From SXTU01 sp964496695 (GTDB lineage Bacteria; Verrucomicrobiota; Verrucomicrobiia; Limisphaerales; SXTU01), in NCBI GenBank assembly GCA_964496695.1, contig CAZCBE010000002.1, positions 1-64,000 of the forward strand: 64,000 bases of DNA, in the 5' to 3' direction. Position 1 is the first letter of the stretch, and every line of letters begins with the position of its first letter. Below are positions 1-8,521 of the stretch, one piece after another. The position numbers and the translations under genes are program-made. The notes beneath the pieces were generated by a model. That model was not told where the DNA came from and did no database searches. It was given only the letters and a program-made list of their open reading frames with translations.

Positions 1-65
1 CAAACTTCCACCCTCTCAAGAGGTTGCAGCTAATTTCCGAACACCCTCTGAAAGGCAGAAGTCGT

Positions 66-1529
66 ATGAACACCCACCATACCGAGCTGCTGGCAAGGCT
101 GGAGGCCTTCCACCCCGACGAACCCGGCGTGCCGCTCCCGTTCACCGCCCGCTTGGCGCGTGAGAATGGCTGGACGCCTGACTACGCCCGGCGGGTGGTG
201 CAGGAATACAAGCGTTTCGCCTTCCTCGCCCTCACTGCGCCGCACGTCGCCTGCCCGTCCGAGGACGTGGACCAGGCCTGGCACCTGCACCTGACCTACA
301 CGGAGTCCTATTGGAAACGCTTCTGCGGCGAGGTGCTGAAGCGCCCGTTGCACCACCACCCAACAAAGGGAGGTGCGGACGAGGCCGAGAAGTTCCGCGA
401 TCTCTACGCACAGACGCTCGCCAGCTATGTGCGTGCCTTCGACGAGCTGCCTCCGCGCGACATCTGGCCGGATGCCGCCACCCGCTTCGGCCAGGCGGAG
501 CACTTCCAGCGCATCAACGCCCAGCGCAACTGGGTCATCCCCAAGCCCCGCTGGTTTCAGGCGGGCAAGGCCAGTCTCGCGGTCACTGGGATCGCGCTGT
601 TGGCCTCCGGTTGCACCGGCGCGCTGGCCTCGTTGAACGTCTTCGACTGGAAGGGGCCCGACTTCCTGATGTTCTTCATCCCGGCGACCCTGGTCGGCTA
701 CTTCATCGCCTGGCGGCTGCGGCTGCGGTGGTCGCTGCCCGAGGAGCCGCCCCGGTCTCGCGATCTGCCGGATGACCCGTATGTTATCGCATGTCTCAAC
801 GGCGGTCCCGTGCTTGCGGTCAACGCCGCTGTTGCCAGCCTTGCCTCATGGCAGCATCTCTCCGTTGGTGAAAGCGTCGGCACCCCGCTTGCAGCCCTGA
901 ATCCCCTCGGACGCAACGCGCACCCGTTCGAGCGAGGCATCTGCGATACGATCAACCGAAACCCCGGGATGACCCTCAAAGACTTGCGGGAAAGCATGGC
1001 GAACGCGGTCGAGATGATGCAGAAACAACTGCGCGATGGGGGCTTCTTTGTGCCAGATGAACACGCAACCAAGGCCAGGCTCCTGCCGCTCCTCGTTGCC
1101 CTGGCCGTTCCTGCCATCGGCATGGTGAAGCTGGCCATCGGCCTCGCGCGGGGCAGGCCGGTCGGCATCCTCGTCTTCCTCTGCATTGCGAGTTCGATCC
1201 TTGCACTGGTCGTCTTCCTCCGGCGTCCATGTCGCAGCCGCCGGGGTGACCAGGCTCTGGAGATGCTCCAGGTGGTTCATGCGAAGATGCGCAACTCCGC
1301 GTCAAGGGCATCCGCTTGTCCAACCGGGGCGCTCATGCCGCTGGCCCTCGGGGTTTTCGGCATGGAATTGCTGGAGGGCACCGCCTACGCAGAGTTGCAG
1401 AAACGGCTGTCGCCTCCCGGTGGTGGCAGCAGCAGTGGTTGCGGTGGCGGTGGGGGTTGCGGTGGCGGGGGCTGTGGAGGAGGTGGCGGCGGCGGGGGGT
1501 GCGGAGGTTGCGGTGGCGGCGGCGATTGA
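66..1529 (+). CDS. TIGR04222-like membrane protein with Gly/Cys-rich tail
   Basis: The 487-residue product has an N-terminal cytoplasmic region with the motif DVDQAWHLHLTYTESYW (about residues 68-84), seen in glycine-rich domain (GRDP/DUF1399-like) and TIGR04222 proteins. It has four hydrophobic segments, two near residues 175-220 and two near residues 340-380, and ends in a tail made almost only of Gly and Cys from about residue 455. The ATG at 66 is preferred over an in-frame TTG at 24 because AAAGGCAG lies just upstream and the 14 extra residues look non-coding. It converges with the kdsD-like gene, 10 bp apart. The function of the family is unknown; the Cys-Gly tail could bind metal or be crosslinked, but that is inference. 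Confidence 0.75.
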   Translation: MNTHHTELLARLEAFHPDEPGVPLPFTARLARENGWTPDYARRVVQEYKRFAFLALTAPHVACPSEDVDQAWHLHLTYTESYWKRFCGEVLKRPLHHHPTKGGADEAEKFRDLYAQTLASYVRAFDELPPRDIWPDAATRFGQAEHFQRINAQRNWVIPKPRWFQAGKASLAVTGIALLASGCTGALASLNVFDWKGPDFLMFFIPATLVGYFIAWRLRLRWSLPEEPPRSRDLPDDPYVIACLNGGPVLAVNAAVASLASWQHLSVGESVGTPLAALNPLGRNAHPFERGICDTINRNPGMTLKDLRESMANAVEMMQKQLRDGGFFVPDEHATKARLLPLLVALAVPAIGMVKLAIGLARGRPVGILVFLCIASSILALVVFLRRPCRSRRGDQALEMLQVVHAKMRNSASRASACPTGALMPLALGVFGMELLEGTAYAELQKRLSPPGGGSSSGCGGGGGCGGGGCGGGGGGGGCGGCGGGGD

Positions 1530-1539
1530 CTCGCGCCTC

Positions 1540-2511
1540 TCACATCAACTTCAGCTTCGGTAAGTCCTGCGAGTCCACCAGGCCGACTGGTTCGCGCTTC
1601 GCGTTCACCACGATGAGGTCGTCAATGTTCCGCTCGTTGAAGATCTTGAGCGCCTCGGCGGCCAGGGATTCGTCCCGGATACAAATTGGGCTGGGGGTCA
1701 TCACCTCGGCCAGTGGCCGCGTGAGCAGGTCGGGGTCCGTGGACATGCGGCGGCGGAAGTCACCGTCAGTGAAGACGCCGGCGAGCTTCCCGCGCTTGTC
1801 CACGATGGCGAGGCTGCCGGACTTGGCCTTGGTCATCACCATGAGCGCGTCGCGCACGGCGAGCGTTTGTGGGGCGATGGCGTTGCGGTCGCCGGTGCGC
1901 ATAATGTCGCGCACCTGCACGAGCAGTGCCCGACCAATTGCGCCGGAGGGGTGGTAGCGGGCGAAGTCCTTTTGCGTGAAGCCGCGTGCGTCGAGCACAG
2001 CCATCGCGAGCGCGTCCCCCATCACTAGCATCGCGGTGGTGCTGGCGGTGGGGGCGAGATTGAACGGGCAGGCCTCCTTGGGCACATGGACATTCAGCAC
2101 CACGTCACTGTGACGGGCGATGGTGGACTTGGGATTACCGGTGAAGGCGATGAGCTTCACGGCGAAGCGCTTGAGGGCCGGCAGCAGATTGACCAGTTCA
2201 TCCGACTCGCCGGAGTAGCTCAGCACCAGCACGAGGTCGCCGTCGTTGATGATGCCGAGGTCGCCGTGCAACGCGTCCACGCTGCTCAGGACGACGCTGG
2301 TGGAGCCGGTGCTGGTGAGCGTGGCGGCGAGTTTCGAGCCGATGTTGCCTGATTTGCCGATGCCGACGATGACGAGCTTGCCGCGCTGGCGCAGGGTTTG
2401 CAGGAGGAGGTCCGCCGCCGCATCAAAGGATTCGTCCAACTGCGCCCGCACCGCACGGAGGGCGGCGAGTTCGATGTCGAAGACGCGGCGGGCTTGGGGG
2501 AGGTGGCTCAT
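1540..2511 (-). CDS. kdsD: D-arabinose-5-phosphate isomerase (KpsF/GutQ family, SIS + two CBS)
   Basis: This 323-residue protein interconverts D-ribulose 5-phosphate and D-arabinose 5-phosphate, the first step towards KDO for lipopolysaccharide. The SIS domain shows the sugar-phosphate loop GIGKSGNIGSKLAATLTSTG, then SSVDALHGDLG and LSYSGESDEL. The family link HPSGAIGRALL precedes two CBS domains (DIMRTGDRNAIAPQ..., EVMTPSPICIRDESL...). Length is normal for KdsD. The ATG at 2511 matches family N-termini; an in-frame ATG at 2556 overlaps the end of the hicB-like gene, and neither start has a clear ribosome site. KDO use agrees with the LpxR-like protein elsewhere in the window, both pointing to an LPS outer membrane. 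Confidence 0.92.
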   Translation of the reverse strand: MSHLPQARRVFDIELAALRAVRAQLDESFDAAADLLLQTLRQRGKLVIVGIGKSGNIGSKLAATLTSTGSTSVVLSSVDALHGDLGIINDGDLVLVLSYSGESDELVNLLPALKRFAVKLIAFTGNPKSTIARHSDVVLNVHVPKEACPFNLAPTASTTAMLVMGDALAMAVLDARGFTQKDFARYHPSGAIGRALLVQVRDIMRTGDRNAIAPQTLAVRDALMVMTKAKSGSLAIVDKRGKLAGVFTDGDFRRRMSTDPDLLTRPLAEVMTPSPICIRDESLAAEALKIFNERNIDDLIVVNAKREPVGLVDSQDLPKLKLM

Positions 2512-2533
2512 GAAGAAGGTCGGCGGCGGGCTT

Positions 2534-2767
2534 TCAAAACCGGCATGGCGGGACATTTGGTTTAGCCATCGGCTCGAAGGAAAAGCCTGCATCGGCCAGC
2601 GCCTCAAGTGAGAAAGCGGAAGGCTTTGGCTGGTCGAAGAAGTAAGCGGCGACAGCCTCCGACACGTTCGCCCGGAGTTCCTCAGCACTGTCGCCCTGAG
2701 TGACAATATTGTGCGAACAGCACTCGGCGACGAAGCCGCCGTCGCCTTCCTGCGTGACTTTGAACAT
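2534..2767 (-). CDS. Orphan HicB-like antitoxin
   Basis: The 77-residue product begins MFKVTQEGDGGFVAECC and continues NIVTQGDSAEELRANVSEAV, the compact alpha/beta fold of HicB-type antitoxins (substrate-like RNase H fold without catalysis). HicB normally neutralises the mRNA interferase HicA encoded next to it. No HicA-like frame is seen here: downstream is kdsD after 22 bp, upstream is a palindromic repeat. No separate DNA-binding domain is evident. It may be a solitary antitoxin, a remnant of a pair, or a stand-alone HicB-fold protein. It is co-directional with kdsD and may be transcribed with it. Confidence 0.7.
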   Translation of the reverse strand: MFKVTQEGDGGFVAECCSHNIVTQGDSAEELRANVSEAVAAYFFDQPKPSAFSLEALADAGFSFEPMAKPNVPPCRF

Positions 2768-2853
2768 CAGTTCGATGCGGCCAATCTGTCAGCCTGTGCT
2801 CATGCCGACAAGCCGCTTTCCGTGGATTGTTGTTCGAGTGGCACGGCTCTGTC

Positions 2854-3009
2854 TCATTAGCACCCGGCTTCAGCCGGGTGAGTTGGGGAGGAGAAGGGCC
2901 AGCCGTTTCAACGGCTTTCTATCCTCGGAATGCCGGGCCATGGCGCAAACCGTTGAAACGGTTTGCGCTAAACCGCCGTTTACACCCGGCTAAAGCCGGG
3001 TGCTAATGA
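2854..3009. repeat. 156 bp palindromic element, family R1, copy a
   Basis: The ends are inverted repeats of 27 bp with one mismatch, beginning TCATTAGCACCCGGCTT. The inside holds a second inverted pair, AGCCGTTTCAACGGCTT and CAAACCGTTGAAACGGTTTG. It fills most of the gap between the hicB-like gene and the PVC-type cytochrome gene (2768-3043). A second copy with an insertion lies at 6739-7070. No coding capacity is credible. Confidence 0.9.
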
Positions 3010-3043
3010 AAGGGACTCAGGCTTCCTGCATTCAGCCGAGGCC

Positions 3044-5608
3044 TTACTTGATCTTCTTCAACTCCACATCCGTCCACGCCGACTCGCGGCCGGCGGTGTC
3101 CGTGCGGACCTTCTTCACGAAGTCCGGCGCGACGGGGTCGTAGTCATGGTCCCAGGCGCGGCGGAGGTAGGTCATCACGGCGGCGACCGTCTCGTCATCG
3201 AAGGTGCCGTGGCCGGGCATGTCCATGTCCCATTTTTTGCCGAGGACGGTAATCGGACCGCCGACGCCGTGCAGGATGATGCGGGCGAGGCGGTCCGGGG
3301 AGCCGGCCACCCACTCGCTGTCCACGAGCGGCGGGGCAAGGCCGTCCTGGCCGTAGCCATGCACCTGATGGCAGGCGGCGCAGGTGGATTCGAACATGAC
3401 CTTGCCGACCTCGAAGCGGGCCTGCTCGCCGGTGGTGAGCGGCTTGATGACGGGCAGCACCACGCCGGGCTTGCCCGGCCAGACGACGACCTGGTCGAGC
3501 TTCTTGACGGCCGCAAGGACCGCTTTGTCGTCGGACTTGGCCAGCGTGGCGAGGGCAGGGGGCTCCGCCGCGAGCTTCACGTATTTGACGCGCGGGGGCG
3601 GTTCACCTTTTTTGGTGGAGGGCGGGGCCACGTTCAGACTGGCCAGCACGGCGAGCGTCTGCCACTTCGGGTTTTCCTTGTGGGTGATCTGTTCGAGCAG
3701 CTTGTTGACCCGGTCGCCGCGGGCCTGCTGAAAGACAGTCTTGGACAGGGCGCTGATGAAGGCCTCGCCGCCGGGCACCTTGGCCTTGTCCGCCCAGGCT
3801 TTGTCCTGCGCGACGCGCTCCAGCATCTCTACTTCGCGCAGGGCCAGGCCGCTGATGAGCGCGTCGCGGATGATGGCATTGGTGCCGGCGTTGCGGGCCA
3901 GCAAAGCCATCGCGGTCTCGGCGGTGGCGTCCTTTGCCTCACCCAGGGAAAACGCGAGCTGGATCTGCGTATGGATGTCCTTCGTGTCCGCGAGGGCAAC
4001 CAGCTTGGGCAACACTTTGTCCCGGTCCGAAGTTCGCAGGGCGCCCTCGGAGATGCGCACGGTGGCGGCGCGGACCTGGCCGTTTTTCTCCTTGTTGAGG
4101 GAGGCGATTAGCGTGTCGGCATCCATCTGCCCCATGCCATCGAGCGTCCAGAGCGCGTGCAGACGAGCGCGGGGGTCGGCGGCGGCGAGGGCCATCTGCT
4201 TGAGGGGGGCGATGGCCGCGCCGGCGGGCTTCTCGACGAGGAGCCGCTGGGCGGTGTCGCGCCACCAGCCGTTCGGGTGGGAGAGGGTGTTCACAAGCGC
4301 TTCCGGGGCTGCCGAGGCGAGCTGCGGCTTGGGGCCGGGCGGCTTGCCGGTGTGGACGATGCGGTAGATGCGGCCATGCTTGATGACCTTGTCGAGGCCG
4401 CGGTCCTCGGACTGTTTGCGCAGGTAGCTCGTAAGGAAGACCTTGTGCTGGAGGATGCCATGATACATGTCCACGAGGTAGAGGCAGCCATCGGGGCCGG
4501 TGTAGGCGTTGATGGGGCGAAAGAGTTCATCGGTCGAGGTGAGGAACTCGGCTTCGGGGTAAGGATTCGTGCCGGTAAGTTCGCCCGCCTTCTCGGTGAG
4601 CACCATGCGACGGACAAAGTTGGCTGAGGGCTCCGGGATGAAGGCGTTGCCGACGAACTCCGCCGGAAAATTATCGCCGCGATAGATGCCCGGTCCGCAG
4701 GTGGCAGTGTATTTGGCGAGCGTGCCGTCGGGCTTGAGCGTGTTGGCCTGATAGCCCCGGTTGACGCCTGGATTCACGCGCCCGGGATACACGGTCTGGT
4801 TGGTCATCGGCGCGCGGCTCAGGCCGGCGGTGGTGCGATAGAGGGGGTTGCGGAAATAATACTCGCTGGGCACGAGGTCCGTGCGGAGCTGGTCGGAGTT
4901 GGAGTTGTAATAGGGGCGGCCCCAGTCGTCCATGGTCAGGCCCCACTGGCCGCGCGAGGTGGTGGCGCTGCGTTTCCAGTCGTCCTCGATTTTGCGGAAG
5001 CGGAAGTTGTGGTTCGCCGGGACAATCCAGTTGTTCATCATCCACGTCGGGCTGTTGCCGGTGTGCTCGGGGTTCTTGAAGCCGTTCGGGGCGAAGTTCT
5101 TGTCCACCAGCACGCGGGTGCCGGGCTTTAGACCGGCCTCGATGGGATACCAGAACAGCGCGGGCGGCTCGCAGACCAGCACGCCGCCGTAGGCCAGGCA
5201 GAGGGCGCGGGGCATCACCAGCTTGTCGAGGAAGACGGTCTTCTTGTCCATCTTGCCGTCGCCGTTGGTGTCTTCCAGGACGCTGATCCGGTTGATCGGC
5301 TCCATCTCACCCGCAGCGGCGGGCGTGTTCATGTAGCTGGGCATCTCGACCACCCAGATGCGCCCGTCCGCATCCCACTGCATGGCGATGGGCGTCTCGA
5401 TCAATGGATCGGCGGCGACCACCTCGATGCGAAAGCCGGGTTGGAGCTTGAAGGTCTTGAGCGCGGCCTCGGGCGAGAGGGGCGGGTTGGCGGGGATCTT
5501 CTCCTTGGGCACGCGCGGTTCCTGTTTCTCGCCGGGTTTGTCGCCATTTTGGGCGGACAAGCCACCGACAGTGAGGAGCAACGCCAGTAAAATGCGGGAC
5601 AGCGACAT
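3044..5608 (-). CDS. PVC-type haem-binding protein (propeller-HEAT-cytochrome c)
   Basis: An 854-residue secreted protein. MSLSRILLALLLTVGGLSA is a signal peptide. Next comes the PVC-type N-terminal beta-propeller (GFRIEVVAADPLIETPIAMQ, then VLEDTNGDGKMDKKTVF), a HEAT-like region in the middle and a C-terminal cytochrome c with CAACHQVHGYGQDGLAPPL. The family is abundant in Planctomycetes and Verrucomicrobia and is thought to pass electrons from periplasmic oxidation of carbohydrate-type substrates, but the exact substrate is unknown. The ATG at 5608 was chosen because it starts the signal peptide; 94 further upstream residues are Arg/Ala-rich shadow sequence. Confidence 0.9.
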   Translation of the reverse strand: MSLSRILLALLLTVGGLSAQNGDKPGEKQEPRVPKEKIPANPPLSPEAALKTFKLQPGFRIEVVAADPLIETPIAMQWDADGRIWVVEMPSYMNTPAAAGEMEPINRISVLEDTNGDGKMDKKTVFLDKLVMPRALCLAYGGVLVCEPPALFWYPIEAGLKPGTRVLVDKNFAPNGFKNPEHTGNSPTWMMNNWIVPANHNFRFRKIEDDWKRSATTSRGQWGLTMDDWGRPYYNSNSDQLRTDLVPSEYYFRNPLYRTTAGLSRAPMTNQTVYPGRVNPGVNRGYQANTLKPDGTLAKYTATCGPGIYRGDNFPAEFVGNAFIPEPSANFVRRMVLTEKAGELTGTNPYPEAEFLTSTDELFRPINAYTGPDGCLYLVDMYHGILQHKVFLTSYLRKQSEDRGLDKVIKHGRIYRIVHTGKPPGPKPQLASAAPEALVNTLSHPNGWWRDTAQRLLVEKPAGAAIAPLKQMALAAADPRARLHALWTLDGMGQMDADTLIASLNKEKNGQVRAATVRISEGALRTSDRDKVLPKLVALADTKDIHTQIQLAFSLGEAKDATAETAMALLARNAGTNAIIRDALISGLALREVEMLERVAQDKAWADKAKVPGGEAFISALSKTVFQQARGDRVNKLLEQITHKENPKWQTLAVLASLNVAPPSTKKGEPPPRVKYVKLAAEPPALATLAKSDDKAVLAAVKKLDQVVVWPGKPGVVLPVIKPLTTGEQARFEVGKVMFESTCAACHQVHGYGQDGLAPPLVDSEWVAGSPDRLARIILHGVGGPITVLGKKWDMDMPGHGTFDDETVAAVMTYLRRAWDHDYDPVAPDFVKKVRTDTAGRESAWTDVELKKIK

Positions 5609-5709
5609 GGGCTTGAGGGTCAGGATTTCAGCAAACACCGCCCACCAGACGTAGTGGGGCGCAGGGAAAGTTACCGGGAAGTGACGCGGGCGCAAGACTG
5701 CGGAATGGG

Positions 5710-6639
5710 TCAATGCTTCGTGCTGGCGAGCGCCAGCGCCACCGCACCGGCCACGGCAATGACCGCGCCGAGGGTGGAGCGCCTCGTGGGCCGCTCCTGC
5801 TCCAGCCAGCGTGAGAACGGCATCACCACCAGCGGCGAGAGGGCGACGATGGGCAGGACGACGGCCGACGGGGTGGTCTTGAGCGCCCATTGGTAGCAGC
5901 TAACGCCGAGCGCGGGGCCGGCCAAGGCGTTGAAGACAATCCACTTCCAGCACTTGCGCCATTTCTCGCCGGTGGACATCTCGCCGGGCGGGGCGGGGGC
6001 CTGCCCCCGGGCCAGGAGGAACTGCCGCTTCACCACCAGCAGCGCCAGACCGGAGATGATCACGCCACCGATGATGCGCTGGTAGGCCGCCGTGACCCCG
6101 TCCATCGGCTGGCTGGCCGCAGCGCACAGCGCGTAGGCCTTGCGCGTCAGCACCACGCCGCCGCCCTGGCCGATCGCCCCGAGCACGGCGAAGCCGATGC
6201 CGATGCCAAACTGTCGGCGCTCCTCATGGGTTTCATGGGTGGGCGCGAGCGCGACTGCCACGCCGGTCAGGATGACCGCCCCACACAGCATCTGTGCCGC
6301 TGTGAGCGTGGTGCCCAGCCACAGCCACTCGACCAGCCCCGCGAAGGGCGCGGCGAGGCAGTGGACGATGAGAATGGTCAGGCGGGAGCCGAGGCGCGGG
6401 TAGGCTTGAAACAGCGAGACATCCCCGAGACCGAAACCAATGCAGCCGCTGATGATGAAGAGGTAAAATCCGTCGCCGTCCAGCCCCGCGCCGAAGGCAT
6501 GCGCCACCGCGGCGAGGAACAGGGTGGCCAGGCAGAGCCGCCAGAAGTTCGCCTCCGTGCCGCCCATGAGCTTGGCCACCCGCGCGCCGGAGACGGCGGA
6601 GAAGGAGAACAGAATAGTGGCGAGAATGGCACCTAGCAC
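5710..6639 (-). CDS. EamA/DMT-family transporter
   Basis: The 309-residue product is hydrophobic throughout, with about ten predicted membrane helices arranged as two EamA repeats (first starting GAILATILFSFSAVSGARVAK, second around GIGFAVLGAIGQGGGVVLTRK), and a short hydrophilic loop between them. DMT-family members export metabolites or drugs; no substrate can be assigned. The start is GTG at 6639, directly before the first helix. It is in the same orientation as the PVC-type cytochrome gene but separated by 101 bp, so a shared transcript is uncertain. Confidence 0.85.
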   Translation of the reverse strand: MLGAILATILFSFSAVSGARVAKLMGGTEANFWRLCLATLFLAAVAHAFGAGLDGDGFYLFIISGCIGFGLGDVSLFQAYPRLGSRLTILIVHCLAAPFAGLVEWLWLGTTLTAAQMLCGAVILTGVAVALAPTHETHEERRQFGIGIGFAVLGAIGQGGGVVLTRKAYALCAAASQPMDGVTAAYQRIIGGVIISGLALLVVKRQFLLARGQAPAPPGEMSTGEKWRKCWKWIVFNALAGPALGVSCYQWALKTTPSAVVLPIVALSPLVVMPFSRWLEQERPTRRSTLGAVIAVAGAVALALASTKH

Positions 6640-6738
6640 GGCGCGGGGTGTTAACGGTCGCGGGCTGGGAAGTCACGCGAATAGGAGCGGAGGCAACGGC
6701 GCGGGGTGCAAATCTGGTTTTGAGCACATAGCAAAATC

Positions 6739-7070
6739 TCATTAGCACCCGGCTTTAGCCGGGCGAAAGCGGTTGGGGCGAGGGCGAGCCGTTTCAACGG
6801 GGCGCATCTCGACACTGCCCCCGGAGCGCGGGTCTGCGACCCGCAGCGGCCACGCTTGTCCCTTGCGGTTCGTGTAGGCCAGCGGGACGGGTGATCGGAC
6901 GTTGCTGCGGGTCACAGACCCGCGCTCCGTCGGCTTTCGGGGGCAGTGTCCAGATGCGCCCGTTTCAACGGTTTGCCCCGGAAGGCGGTTGGTGCGGCTG
7001 GCAAAAGCCGTTAAAACGGCTGGCCAGCGTGCGGTTGCCCCAACACCCGGCTAAAGCCGGGTGCTAATGA
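6739..7070. repeat. R1 element, copy b, split by a 160 bp insertion
   Basis: The outer ends (TCATTAGCACCCGGCTTT and its complement at 7053-7070) match R1 copy a at 2854-3009. The middle is longer because a separate element lies at 6801-6960, flanked by the direct repeat CGTTTCAACGG (6790-6800 and 6961-6971). This accounts for most of the 476 bp without a gene between 6640 and 7115. Confidence 0.88.
6801..6960. mobile_element. 160 bp MITE-like element with 22 bp terminal inverted repeats
   Basis: The ends are GGCGCATCT(C/G)GACACTGC followed by CCCC, a 22 bp inverted pair with one mismatch. An 11 bp direct repeat flanks the element exactly, as a target-site duplication would. Inside is another inverted pair, GGAGCGCGGGTCTG and CAGACCCGCGCTCC. 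It has no open frame, so it would need a transposase in trans. A 161 bp relative is at 53336-53496. Confidence 0.82.
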
Positions 7071-7115
7071 GAGGAACCCAAAACCTGATTTGCACCCAAC
7101 GGCGCGAACGGGCAA

Positions 7116-7430
7116 CTACCGCTTCCCGTGTTCCGGCCTGGCATCGGTGAATCCTAATTCGATGTTGCGGAGCATGCGGGTCACGGCCGGTGCGGCCCGC
7201 CGGGCTTCCGGGGTGTTCTCCGCCACCAGTTCCGCCCACTCGGCTCGGACACGGCCCAGGCCGAACTCCACGCAGGCGTCCAGCACGGTGTGGAAGCGCG
7301 GCTTGAGCAGGGCGGCGCGCAGAAACACCTCGTCGCCGGCCTGCGAGTTCGACCAGATCAGTTCGGGATGTCGTTGGGCAAACGCTGTCATCATAGGCCG
7401 GGTCGCGCCAGCCACGCCAGTATCGCTCAT
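7116..7430 (-). CDS. Hypothetical protein (104 aa)
   Basis: I do not recognise this protein. It is short and helical with a conserved-looking core (RHPELIWSNSQAGDEVFLRAALLKP...VLDACVEFGLGRVRAEWAELV) and has neither a signal peptide nor a membrane segment. The ATG at 7430 was preferred over a longer frame starting at 7523, whose extra 31 residues run into the region ahead of the divergent VTC gene. Codon use resembles neighbouring genes. The core is faintly like small partner proteins of nucleotidyltransferases, but this is not a firm match. Confidence 0.55.
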   Translation of the reverse strand: MSDTGVAGATRPMMTAFAQRHPELIWSNSQAGDEVFLRAALLKPRFHTVLDACVEFGLGRVRAEWAELVAENTPEARRAAPAVTRMLRNIELGFTDARPEHGKR

Positions 7431-7544
7431 GGGACGCGGCGCGAAAACTGCCAAGTTGCGGCGGAAAAACTTTACCTCCCCGCCATTTGCTTGTAACAAC
7501 CGCCCGGTTCCACCGGGAAGCAAAATGACGTTCGCGAAAAAGGC

Positions 7545-8390
7545 ATGAGCCGGGAAATGCAGCTACAGCGCTGGGAGTTGAAATACATCATCCCAGAGGC
7601 CACCGCCCTTGCGGTCGCGCGGTTCGTCAGCGCCTATACGGTGCTGGATGACTTCGGCGTCGGCAAACCGCATAATTCCTACCCGATCCACAGCCTTTAC
7701 CTCGATTCCGAGGCGCTCACGATCTACTGGCACACCATCAACGGGAACAAGAACCGCTTCAAGCTGCGCCTGCGTTTCTACGACAACCAGCCTGACTCGC
7801 CGGTCTTCTTCGAGATCAAGCGGCGGATGAACAACGCCATCCTCAAGCAGCGCGGCGGCGTCCGGCGCAAGTCCGTGGACTACGTGCTCGCCGGCCACCT
7901 GCCCAAGCCGGAGCACCTCGTCAAACAGGGAAATCCCAAGGAACTGGTCGCCCTCCAGCGGTTCAGCCAGTTCCTCAAGGAATACAAGGCCGTCCCCAAG
8001 GCCCACGTTCATTACCTCCGTGAGGCCTGGGTCAGTCCGCACGACAATTCCCTCCGCATTACCTTTGACCGCAACGTCCTCATCTCGGCCGAGCCCACCG
8101 CCCGGCTGGAGACCGACCAGATGCATCCGACCTGCGTCTTCGGCAAGGACGTGATCCTCGAGTTCAAGTTCACCGGCCGCTTCCCGGACTTCCTCCGGGA
8201 ATGCACCCGGGTCTTCGGCCTCACCACCACCACCGCCGCGAAGTATGCCGACGGCATCGCCCTCAAGGGCGAGAAGTTCTTCTCGGCCATCAACGCCACG
8301 CAGACCATGCGCACCCGCCAGTCGCTGGAGGCCTTCGATGAGAGCCAGATTCTCGTCGAGGGCGTGCGGGCCACCCGGACGCTCTTTTGA
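7545..8390 (+). CDS. VTC-domain polyphosphate polymerase-like protein
   Basis: A 281-residue soluble protein with the VTC tunnel-fold features: basic strands RWELKYIIP near the N-terminus, SLYLDS, then NRFKLRLRFYD and VFFEIKRR, and late residues DVILEFKFTGRFPDFL. In yeast Vtc4 such Lys/Arg residues line the tunnel where ATP phosphate is polymerised. Bacterial VTC proteins are commonly next to a DUF4956 membrane protein, as here (131 bp downstream, same strand), which supports a membrane-linked polyphosphate or related role. Enzyme activity has not been shown for this protein and is inferred from the family. Confidence 0.88.
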   Translation: MSREMQLQRWELKYIIPEATALAVARFVSAYTVLDDFGVGKPHNSYPIHSLYLDSEALTIYWHTINGNKNRFKLRLRFYDNQPDSPVFFEIKRRMNNAILKQRGGVRRKSVDYVLAGHLPKPEHLVKQGNPKELVALQRFSQFLKEYKAVPKAHVHYLREAWVSPHDNSLRITFDRNVLISAEPTARLETDQMHPTCVFGKDVILEFKFTGRFPDFLRECTRVFGLTTTTAAKYADGIALKGEKFFSAINATQTMRTRQSLEAFDESQILVEGVRATRTLF

Positions 8391-8521
8391 AAATGACTCG
8401 CCAGCACACGCTCGGGCCGGCCAACCGGAGCAAAAACGGGCCGCCCGCGAAGAATTTTTCTCGTAATCCTCGTCCCAATCCTAATCCTGCTCTCCAGTTC
8501 TAACCCAAAAATACGAATCGC

